From assembly GCA_900544105.1 (NCBI GenBank), contig UQUC01000080.1:1-8134 (forward strand): 8,134 nucleotides of DNA. The letters run 5' to 3'. Positions 1 through 5,206 of the stretch are shown here, piece after piece. A model generated the notes under the pieces. That model did no database searches and was not told where the DNA came from. It saw only the letters and a program-made list of their open reading frames with translations. Numbering within the stretch: the stretch's first letter is position 1; each line of letters opens with the position of its first letter. Made by a program: the position numbers and the translations under genes. Source of the stretch: an uncultured Oscillibacter sp. (GTDB lineage Bacteria; Bacillota; Clostridia; Oscillospirales; Oscillospiraceae).

Positions 1-17
1 CTATAAGCTCTTTTTCT

Positions 18-36
18 CCCCCGGCATAGCCGGGGG
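18..36. other. Strong GC hairpin of unknown role
   Basis: CCCCCGGC (18-25) and GCCGGGGG (29-36) form a perfect 8-bp stem with an ATA loop. Neither strand has a clean U-tract after it (TTGCCTTTG on plus, an A/G-rich stretch on minus), so it is not a textbook terminator. The right arm overlaps a second possible stem, GGGTTG (34-39) with CAACCC (52-57), so the two folds exclude each other. It lies past the cinA terminator and may belong to a neighbouring gene outside the window. Confidence 0.5.
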
Positions 37-59
37 TTGCCTTTGTCAAGACAACCCAG

Positions 60-96
60 AAAAAAGGACACCGGCTTGCAAGCCGGTGTCCTTTTG
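60..96. terminator. Bidirectional intrinsic terminator after cinA
   Basis: Positions 62-95 form a perfect 34-base palindrome (17-bp arms, AAAAGGACACCGGCTTG and its complement), which folds as a long GC-rich stem with a TGCA loop. On the minus strand the stem is followed by six T residues (complement of 60-65), which suits termination of thiI-cinA about 40 bases after the cinA stop. On the plus strand it is followed by TTTTGTTTT, so it can also stop transcription from the left. Confidence 0.9.
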
Positions 97-134
97 TTTT
101 CATTTTGCTGTTATCCGTGATTTTTCACTGTATC

Positions 135-1424
135 TTACAGCTTTTCCATGTGCTTTCCGGTGCTACTTTTTTCGATCGGAAGTCCGGTCAGGCAGCGGCG
201 CAGCATATCGTAGGCGTGGTTAGCAGCCAGATCCTGAATTCGATCCCGGCGGCGCTTACCCAACTCCAGCTTCCGGCACCACGTCCCATCTGGGGACGCC
301 AGGCCCACATACACCAGTCCCACCGGGTTGTTGCGCTCGTCCGGGTCCGGGCCGGCCACGCCGGTAACGGACAGGCCAATGTCCGCCCCGGTGATCCGCC
401 GGGCGTTTTCCGCCATGGATCGGGCACATTCCTCCGACACGGCGCCGTATTGGTCCAAAAGCGTCTGGGGCACCCCCAGCACCTCTGCCTTTACGCTGGT
501 CCAGTAGCTCACCACGCCGCCCCGATACACGCTGGAAGCTCCGGACAGAGCTGTGATCCGGGCGGCTATCTGTCCGCCGGTACAGCTCTCCGCCGTGGCG
601 AAGGTCCAGCCCTTTTCTTTTAAATGTGTCATGCAGACGGTTTCCAGATCAGGGACATCTATACCGTACACCACGTCTCCTAAATAATCCGCCACCTCTT
701 TCAGCACAGGAGCCAGCATGGTTTCCGCCGCCTCTGCGCTGTCCGCCTTGGCGGTAGCACGGAGCCGGACCTCACTGGGCTTGGCGTAAGTGGCGAGGGA
801 GGGATTTTTCATTCGGGAGATCCGCTCCCGCATCAGATCCTCCATAGGGCTTTCCCCAAGGCCGAATGTCATAATATCGTGGGAAACGATGACTTCCTCG
901 GAAAGTCTCCGCAAATAGGGAACCGCCCAGTTTTGCAGCATGGTCCGCATTTCAAAGGGCGGACCGGGCAGCATCAGCGCATACACACCCTCCGCTTCAA
1001 AGGCGCAACCGGGAGCGGTGCCCACCGGATTGTCGAAGATCACGCAATCGGCGGGAAACTCCGCTTGCTGACGGTTATTTTCCGGCATGACCAGGTGGAC
1101 GTTCCGGGCAAAATAAGTCCGAATATGCTCCAGCACATCCTCCCGCAGGACCAGCGGCTTGCCGAAGGTCTCGCAGACGGTCTGCTTGGTAAGATCGTCA
1201 TAGGTGGGACCAAGGCCGCCAGTGGTGAGGATGACGTCCGCTCGCTTCCGGGCGATCTTCAGTGCCTCCCGCAGCCGTTCCGGGTTGTCCCCTACCACGG
1301 TATGCCAGAACACATTGACGCCAACAGCAGACAGCGCCCGTGAGATCTCGCTGGCGTTGGTGTTGGTGATATTTCCAAGAAGCAGTTCCGTGCCGACGGC
1401 AATGATCTCGGCGGTATGTGACAT
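135..1424 (-). CDS. cinA: CinA: competence/damage-inducible protein A, nicotinamide-nucleotide amidohydrolase
   Basis: A 429-residue two-domain CinA of usual full length. The N-terminal MoCF-biosynthesis-like (COG1058) domain, about residues 4-170, carries the signature TTGGLGPTYDD at 67-77 and GTAPG near 135-139. In this family the domain is linked to ADP-ribose pyrophosphatase activity. The C-terminal PncC-type domain, about 262-415, has AESCTGG (278-284, nucleophile candidate Ser280), YRGGVVSY (300-307), the conserved lysine context VKAEVLGV around Lys312, and VTGVAGPD (353-360). PncC deamidates nicotinamide mononucleotide and so recycles the pyridine nucleotide by-product of DNA ligase; in competent Gram-positives cinA is also tied to RecA and transformation. 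The key residues of both domains are present, so it should be active. The start at 1424 has an AGAAGG Shine-Dalgarno (complement of 1433-1438) 8 bases upstream. It begins 25 bases after the thiI stop, so the two are probably cotranscribed. Confidence 0.95.
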   Translation of the reverse strand: MSHTAEIIAVGTELLLGNITNTNASEISRALSAVGVNVFWHTVVGDNPERLREALKIARKRADVILTTGGLGPTYDDLTKQTVCETFGKPLVLREDVLEHIRTYFARNVHLVMPENNRQQAEFPADCVIFDNPVGTAPGCAFEAEGVYALMLPGPPFEMRTMLQNWAVPYLRRLSEEVIVSHDIMTFGLGESPMEDLMRERISRMKNPSLATYAKPSEVRLRATAKADSAEAAETMLAPVLKEVADYLGDVVYGIDVPDLETVCMTHLKEKGWTFATAESCTGGQIAARITALSGASSVYRGGVVSYWTSVKAEVLGVPQTLLDQYGAVSEECARSMAENARRITGADIGLSVTGVAGPDPDERNNPVGLVYVGLASPDGTWCRKLELGKRRRDRIQDLAANHAYDMLRRCLTGLPIEKSSTGKHMEKL

Positions 1425-1449
1425 AACAGATGCCTTCTTTCCGATCCGC

Positions 1450-2625
1450 TCAGGGCTTTACCCGAACCCAGGTCTCGCCCTCCAGGGCCTTGGCCACCAG
1501 GCCGTCAATATCCAGAACGGACTCGGCCTGCACCACGTCCTCCAGCACCGGCCGGGTGGCGGGGTGGCGGGGGGTAAAGACCGTGCAGCAGTCCTCATAA
1601 GGCAGGATGGAGGTCTCGTAGGTACCGATCTCACGGGCCATGCGGATGATCTCCACCTTGTCGGTGCCGATGAGGGGCCGCAGAACGGGCATTTTTGTCA
1701 CATCCTCCGTGACGCCCAGGGCCTTGATGGTCTGGCTGGCCACCTGGCCCAAAGATTCACCGGTGACCAACGCGGAGGCGTGGGACTTCCGAGCCACGGC
1801 CTCTGCCAGCCGCATCATGAACCGGCGCATGATGAGGGTAAAGTATTCCTCGGGGCACTGACGGCGGATCTCCTCTTGGATCTCCGTGAAGGGAATGATA
1901 TGGACGATCATCCGGCCGCAGTACACCGTCAGCAGCCGGGCCAGCTCCAGCACCTTGTCCAGCGCCTGCTGGGAGGTATACGGGGGAGAAACAAAGTGCA
2001 CCATTTCCAGCTCCACGCCCCGGCGGGCGATCATATAGGAGGAAACGGGGCTGTCCAAACCGCCGGAAAGCAGGCTCACCGCCCGGCCGCCCATGCCGAT
2101 GGGCAGACCACCGGCACCGGGAACAGAGGGCGTGTGGATATAGGCATACTTTTCCCGGATCTCCACATAAACCGTCAGGTCGGGATGATGCATATCCGCT
2201 TTCACGTTGAAGAATTGTCCCAGTTCGCCACCTACATACTGGGAGATCTGAATGGAGTTCATGGGGAACTGCTTGTCCGCCCGGCGGCTCTCCACCTTGA
2301 AGGTTCTTGCCTTGGCAAATTCATCCGCCAGGTAGGTCTTGGCGGTCTCCACGATGGCCCCCATCTCCTTGGCGCAGGGGACCGCACGGGCCACTGTCAC
2401 GATGCCGAACACCTGACGGGCAGCTTTGAAAGCAGCCTCCATGTCGCAGTCCTCGGTCTGAGGCTCCACATAAATAGTGCTCTGGCGAATGTAGATCTGG
2501 AAACTGCCGCAGGGCTTCATCCGGCGGCGGACATTGCTCACCAGCTTATCCTCAAAGCTGCGGCGGTTCAGGCCCTTCAGCACCACCTCGCCCAGCTTTA
2601 AAAGCAGGATCTCGTTGTTGTTCAT
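1450..2625 (-). CDS. thiI: ThiI: tRNA 4-thiouridine synthase (tRNA sulfurtransferase), short form
   Basis: A 391-residue ThiI. It activates U8 of tRNA by adenylation and transfers sulfur to make 4-thiouridine, a near-UV sensor; the sulfur comes from a cysteine desulfurase, which is not encoded in this window. The order is an N-terminal ferredoxin-like domain with LLLKLGEVVLKGLNR at 7-21, a THUMP domain to about 165, then the PP-loop ATPase domain starting with SGGLDSPV at 187-194, the ATP-binding pyrophosphatase signature. Cys346/Cys347 (EDCCTVFTPRHP) lie where a catalytic cysteine is expected. The protein ends after the PP-loop domain and has no C-terminal rhodanese domain, as in the short B. 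subtilis-type ThiI. The frame is open to an ATG at 2670, but the ATG at 2625 has a GGAGGA Shine-Dalgarno at ideal spacing and the predicted promoter lies between the two, so 2625 is chosen. First gene of a thiI-cinA operon. Confidence 0.95.
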   Translation of the reverse strand: MNNNEILLLKLGEVVLKGLNRRSFEDKLVSNVRRRMKPCGSFQIYIRQSTIYVEPQTEDCDMEAAFKAARQVFGIVTVARAVPCAKEMGAIVETAKTYLADEFAKARTFKVESRRADKQFPMNSIQISQYVGGELGQFFNVKADMHHPDLTVYVEIREKYAYIHTPSVPGAGGLPIGMGGRAVSLLSGGLDSPVSSYMIARRGVELEMVHFVSPPYTSQQALDKVLELARLLTVYCGRMIVHIIPFTEIQEEIRRQCPEEYFTLIMRRFMMRLAEAVARKSHASALVTGESLGQVASQTIKALGVTEDVTKMPVLRPLIGTDKVEIIRMAREIGTYETSILPYEDCCTVFTPRHPATRPVLEDVVQAESVLDIDGLVAKALEGETWVRVKP

Positions 2626-2631
2626 AGTAAA

Positions 2632-2637
2632 TCCTCC
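2632..2637 (-). promoter_or_regulatory. Ribosome binding site fixing the thiI start
   Basis: GGAGGA (complement of TCCTCC at 2632-2637) sits 6 bases before the ATG at 2625. No comparable site precedes the in-frame ATG at 2670, so this site sets the start and gives a 391-residue product. Confidence 0.85.
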
Positions 2638-2660
2638 ATAAGAGTTCATAAAACGCATAT

Positions 2661-2689
2661 AGAATACCACATTTTTTTGTCCAGTGAAA
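2661..2689 (-). promoter_or_regulatory. Predicted sigma-A promoter for thiI-cinA (extended -10)
   Basis: Read on the minus strand, TATTCT (complement of 2661-2666) is preceded by TGG, giving an extended -10 box. The -35 region at 17-base spacing, TTTCAC (complement of 2684-2689), is poor. A second reading pairs TGGACA (complement of 2678-2683) with TATATG (complement of 2656-2661) at 16 bases. Either puts the start point near 2650, about 25 bases before the thiI ATG. Confidence 0.5.
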
Positions 2690-2750
2690 GAGGTGGTTAC
2701 AGTTTTTCCCCGTTTTTTAAGTGGAATTTCTGCCGGTTTTCTCCTCAGAT

Positions 2751-2779
2751 TTGACGAAAGGGCCGCTGTCTGCTACAAT
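2751..2779 (+). promoter_or_regulatory. Sigma-A promoter for the SLH-domain gene
   Basis: TTGACG (2751-2756) and TACAAT (2774-2779) are separated by 17 bases, with TGC directly before the -10 box (extended -10). Each hexamer differs from consensus at one position. Transcription would start near 2786, leaving a leader of about 65 bases before the ATG at 2852. Its strength suits an abundant envelope protein. Confidence 0.85.
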
Positions 2780-2800
2780 AAGTGGGAGTTTTTCCCAAAA

Positions 2801-2824
2801 CCGTTTGATAAAGCCAAAAAACGG
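2801..2824 (+). other. Small hairpin in the leader of the SLH gene
   Basis: CCGTTT (2801-2806) can pair with AAACGG (2819-2824) around a 12-base A-rich loop. It lies inside the predicted 5' leader, ends 13 bases before the AAGGAGG ribosome binding site (2838-2844), and leaves that site free. It is too short to match a riboswitch class I know; mRNA stabilisation or chance are both possible. Confidence 0.35.
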
Positions 2825-2851
2825 ATACCCTTTTCATAAGGAGGCAGATAG

Positions 2852-4324
2852 ATGAAACGAACGATTTTGAAAAAATTGACCGCCTGCCTGTGCCTGTGCG
2901 CGGTGCTGAGTGGTGCACTTTCCGTCCCCGTCGGAGCGGCTTCCTTTCAGGATGTGCCGTCCAACCACTGGGCGGCCACCGCCATCGACCGCTGCGCGGC
3001 TCAGGGATGGTTTCAGGGCAAGACCGCCGATACCTTCGGCGTGGGCCAGCCCATGACCCGGGCGGGCTTCGCCGTGGCTCTCAGTCGGTTTTTCAGTTGG
3101 CAGAGCAGCGAGACCTACTATCAGATTTTTTCGGATGTGCCCCAGGGCGCCTGGTATGAACCGGCTCTCCGGGCCTGCTATGAGCATGGTGCCGTCACCC
3201 GGCAGACCAGCGATTTCCGCCCCGGTGAACCCATCACCCGGGAGGAATTGGCCGTCATGCTGATCCGTGCCTTGGGCTACGGTCCCATCGCCGGCCTTGC
3301 AGAGAGCGATACGCTACCTTTCCGAGACGTGTCCACCAGTAAGGGCCATATCGTCATGGCCTACGAGTTGGGTCTGGTCAGCGGCACGAAAAACAAGCTG
3401 TTCGTGCCGGATCGCTACGCCACCCGGGAACAGGCGGCCGTCATACTCAGCCGCCTATATGACAAATTACACCCTGCCCAAACTGCAAATGAGGCCATGG
3501 TCCTTCTTCGCTCCGGCGAGGAAGCGGAGGACCTTTCCGGATACCAGACCATTGTCCTCATGGAGGGAAATCTGGCTGGCGGCCAAAAACCCCGGCTGAC
3601 TTTGAACAGCAGTCATACGCAGGAGCAGATCAAGGAAACGGCAAAAGATTCCGGCCAGACGGTCCTGTTGGGTATTTCTGGTCAGTCCGGCGTTCTGAAA
3701 AGCGCCACCGCCGCAGTCACGGCAGTTGCCGAAGCATTGACCGACAGCAGCTATGACGGCGTTTATCTGAGCATCACCCCGTCCGCCGAAAACAGCAATG
3801 CCTTGGCCGCTTTTGTGCAGGCTCTCCGGGCCGCTGTGCCGGAGAAAAAGCTGTATGTGGCAGCAAGTGCTCCGTCCCGCGGGGAGATGATTCCGGACTA
3901 TCAGGCCCTCGGAAAGGCCGCGGACCGGATCGTGCTGCAAGTAGCCGGATATGAGGACACGGACGGCACCGTTCCCGTATATGCCATGGAGCCTCTGGAG
4001 ACCGTTTATTACGCGCTCAGCGCTCTGAACGACCAGATCCCCGGCGAGAAACTCGCCCTGCTTCTGACGGCGGAGGGCCGCGGCCGAAAGAGTACCGGAA
4101 AGCCCACCGCCGTCAACGGAGACGCTGTGGCCGCATTGGAGGCACAAGGCCACGCCTACTATTCTGACCGCTACGCCTGCGCCTATCTGGAAACAAAGGA
4201 TACGGTAGTCTGGTATCTCAACGAAAAGGCTCTGGAGGCCCGTCAACAGTTGCTGCGCTGCTTCGGCGTATCCTCCTACTGTCTCACCACGCCCAACGGT
4301 ACTCTGCAAGCCCAAGAAAGCTGA
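2852..4324 (+). CDS. Secreted protein with three SLH domains and a degenerate GH18-like domain
   Basis: A 490-residue predicted exported protein. Residues 1-30 are a Sec signal peptide: MKRTILKK, a hydrophobic core, and a cleavage site near VGA-A (29/30). Three S-layer-homology domains follow at about 31-80 (FQDVPSNHWA...), 93-141 (FSDVPQGAWYEPAL...) and 157-203 (FRDVSTSKGHI...). SLH triplets typically bind secondary cell-wall polymers, so the protein is probably held on the cell surface. Residues about 215-485 resemble a glycoside hydrolase family 18 barrel of the YaaH/SleL kind: strand VLLGISG (271-277), YDGVYLSITPS (301-311) where an active GH18 has DxxDxDxE, ADRIVLQVAGYED (357-369), IPGEKLALLL (396-405) and a late VVWYLNEKAL (452-461). 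The catalytic Glu position is Thr309 and the preceding acidic residues are Tyr and Ser, so hydrolase activity is unlikely; carbohydrate binding or a structural role is inferred. The AAGGAGG site 7 bases before the ATG supports this start. Monocistronic: strong promoter before it, terminator directly after. Confidence 0.85.
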   Translation: MKRTILKKLTACLCLCAVLSGALSVPVGAASFQDVPSNHWAATAIDRCAAQGWFQGKTADTFGVGQPMTRAGFAVALSRFFSWQSSETYYQIFSDVPQGAWYEPALRACYEHGAVTRQTSDFRPGEPITREELAVMLIRALGYGPIAGLAESDTLPFRDVSTSKGHIVMAYELGLVSGTKNKLFVPDRYATREQAAVILSRLYDKLHPAQTANEAMVLLRSGEEAEDLSGYQTIVLMEGNLAGGQKPRLTLNSSHTQEQIKETAKDSGQTVLLGISGQSGVLKSATAAVTAVAEALTDSSYDGVYLSITPSAENSNALAAFVQALRAAVPEKKLYVAASAPSRGEMIPDYQALGKAADRIVLQVAGYEDTDGTVPVYAMEPLETVYYALSALNDQIPGEKLALLLTAEGRGRKSTGKPTAVNGDAVAALEAQGHAYYSDRYACAYLETKDTVVWYLNEKALEARQQLLRCFGVSSYCLTTPNGTLQAQES

Positions 4325-4344
4325 GCTTTCAAGTACGGACAGCA

Positions 4345-4376
4345 AAAACCGCCTTGCTTTTCAGCAAGGCGGTTTT
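4345..4376. terminator. Bidirectional terminator between the convergent SLH and P-loop genes
   Basis: AAAACCGCCTTGCT (4345-4358) pairs perfectly over 14 bp with 4363-4376 around a TTTC loop. The plus strand runs into TTTTCTTGTATTT, and the minus strand into GGTTTTTGCT. It lies 20 bases after the SLH gene stop and 12 bases after the stop of the minus-strand P-loop gene, so one hairpin serves both. Confidence 0.9.
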
Positions 4377-4387
4377 CTTGTATTTAA

Positions 4388-4798
4388 TTACAGGTACTTC
4401 CGCATACCGTCGGTAGCAGTTTCCACGTCGCCGCTGATGGTGACGGTGAACTTGATATTGTTCCGCTCGCCGAATACATCCAGCCAGTTGAGGAACTTTT
4501 CAGTCTCCGCATCTACATCGGCGCCTACGGTCTTGCACAGGTTGTCGATGAACACCTGAGAAATGTCATAGTTGCCGGCATACAGACCGCTGATGAAGCC
4601 ACGGAATACCTCGTAGCTGTGCAGATCGTATTCCTGCGCGTCGATCAGGCGGATGTTGTAGTGAATATTGTAGGACATGTCACGCTTCGGCTCAATGCAG
4701 ACCACATTGCCGGCCTCATCCTTCGCGGCAGCGTTGATGAGTTCGATGAGCTGCTTGGTTTTGCCGGAACCCTTGACGCCCATAATCAGTCTAACCAT
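4388..4798 (-). CDS. Small P-loop ATP-binding protein of unknown function
   Basis: A 136-residue protein that is essentially a single nucleotide-binding core. MVRLIMGVKGSGKT places a Walker A motif (GVKGSGKT, residues 7-14) right at the N-terminus. A hydrophobic strand ending in aspartate, QVFIDN (81-86), is a plausible Walker B. A late strand, FTVTISGD (117-124), could contact nucleotide. I see no signal peptide or membrane segment, so it is probably cytoplasmic. The compact form, with Walker A at residue 7 and no extra domain, recalls thymidine-kinase-like or small AAA-type ATPases. It lacks the zinc-binding cysteines of thymidine kinase, and nothing supports a substrate. Similar clostridial proteins are usually annotated only as ATP-binding or hypothetical. 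The start at 4798 has an AGGAG site (complement of 4808-4812) 9 bases upstream. It has its own promoter and shares a terminator with the SLH gene; there is no operon partner to suggest a role. Confidence 0.85.
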   Translation of the reverse strand: MVRLIMGVKGSGKTKQLIELINAAAKDEAGNVVCIEPKRDMSYNIHYNIRLIDAQEYDLHSYEVFRGFISGLYAGNYDISQVFIDNLCKTVGADVDAETEKFLNWLDVFGERNNIKFTVTISGDVETATDGMRKYL

Positions 4799-4855
4799 AA
4801 TAGATCACTCCTGTCATAGTTCGTCTCCGTAATTAACGGGACCTTTCGTAGTCAT

Positions 4856-4884
4856 AGCATACCATAAAGAATAGAAAAAGACAA
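4856..4884 (-). promoter_or_regulatory. Predicted promoter of the P-loop gene
   Basis: On the minus strand, TTGTCT (complement of 4879-4884) and TATGCT (complement of 4856-4861) are 17 bases apart, with TGG directly before the -10 box. The start point would be near 4849, giving a leader of about 50 bases. That leader contains a bulged stem, GTC(T)CCGT (4823-4830) with ACGGGAC (4836-4842), of unknown significance. Confidence 0.65.
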
Positions 4885-4914
4885 TCCCAAAAAGTGACTT
4901 CAAAATTTGTTTAT

Positions 4915-4952
4915 AAACACGGCAGAGCATATATCGCTCTGCCGTGTTTTTT
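4915..4952. terminator. Hairpin terminator beyond the pgi 3' end
   Basis: AAACACGGCAGAGC (4915-4928) pairs over 14 bp with 4936-4949 around a 7-base loop. The plus strand is followed by a clean T run (4947-4952). On the minus strand, the direction of pgi, the stem is followed by the weaker run GTTTATAAACAAATTTTG. It lies about 20 bases past the stop codon of the outer pgi-tail copy and is the likely native pgi terminator, now displaced by the intervening insert. It also shields the P-loop gene promoter. Confidence 0.8.
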
Positions 4953-4968
4953 GCATATTCCGCTTTCC

Positions 4969-5014
4969 TCAGTGCTTTTCGGTCAGTTTGGCTTCCAGCT
5001 CCGCCTTACGGTCC
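4969..5014 (-). repeat. Outer direct-repeat copy of the pgi 3' end (orphan tail)
   Basis: This 46-bp stretch matches 5161-5206 at a constant 192-base offset, with mismatches only at 4970 and 4973. Read on the minus strand it encodes DRKAELEAKLTEKH and a TGA stop, while the functional copy encodes DRKAELEAKLTEKR and TAA. It is detached from any reading frame of pgi and has no start codon of its own. Its position right before the terminator suggests it may be the original 3' end of pgi. Confidence 0.9.
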
Positions 5015-5160
5015 GCTCCATGCCCCCTTTGGGACGCATGGGGACTCCGGATTTTACCTGAGCGGTCAGGCAAAGCCCGCCCGCTCCAAGGTTTTGCCTA
5101 CGACAAAACGCTTGTACGCCGCTGACGCGGCGGGGTCTCGGCAAGCCTTTGCGGAATGGC
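5015..5160. mobile_element. Hairpin-rich insert between duplicated pgi tails
   Basis: About 146 bp of non-coding DNA lies between two copies of the pgi 3' end. It is dense in inverted repeats: CCATGC/GCATGG (5018-5023/5036-5041), CCTGA/TCAGG (5057-5061/5066-5070), AGGCAAA/TTTGCCT (5068-5074/5093-5099), CGCCGC/GCGGCG (5117-5122/5127-5132) and AAGCC/GGCTT (5143-5147/5158-5162). I find no credible gene, no terminal inverted repeats and no transposase. With the flanking 46-bp repeats it looks like a small non-autonomous repeat element or the remnant of an integrated element. It would form a structured 3' untranslated region of the pgi transcript. That it is mobile is inference. Confidence 0.45.
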
Positions 5161-5206
5161 TTAGCGCTTTTCGGTCAGTTTGGCTTCCAGCTCCGCCTTA
5201 CGGTCC
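5161..5206 (-). repeat. Inner direct-repeat copy: functional pgi 3' end
   Basis: This is the end of the pgi reading frame (last 14 codons and the TAA stop) and matches 4969-5014 at 44 of 46 positions. Homology stops abruptly upstream: 5207 onward reads CTCAT, against GCTCC after 5014. So only the extreme 3' tail of the gene is duplicated. Confidence 0.9.

Noticed and set aside
1204..2601. Long open reading frame on the plus strand across thiI and the start of cinA
   Set aside because: It is antisense to thiI and the 5' part of cinA, both with intact family motifs. Its translation is rich in His, Gln and Gly with no recognisable domain, as expected from the opposite strand of GC-rich genes.
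2626..2670. Longer ThiI N-terminus from the ATG at 2670
   Set aside because: The extra 15 codons lie within or upstream of the predicted promoter and lack a ribosome binding site. The ATG at 2625 has a GGAGGA site at good spacing, and the family homology starts there.
2786..2851. Possible riboswitch in the SLH gene leader
   Set aside because: The leader is only about 65 bases with one 6-bp hairpin. I could not match it to the c-di-GMP, fluoride or preQ1 classes, and the ribosome binding site is not sequestered.
4904..5125. Small plus-strand open frame across the pgi 3' end region
   Set aside because: It runs through a terminator hairpin and the antisense of the pgi-tail repeat, has no ribosome binding site, and encodes low-complexity sequence without a family match.
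5015..5160. Insertion sequence or CRISPR interpretation of the repeat region
   Set aside because: There is no transposase, no terminal inverted repeats and only two direct repeats, which correspond to coding sequence of pgi. A CRISPR array needs several short regularly spaced repeats.
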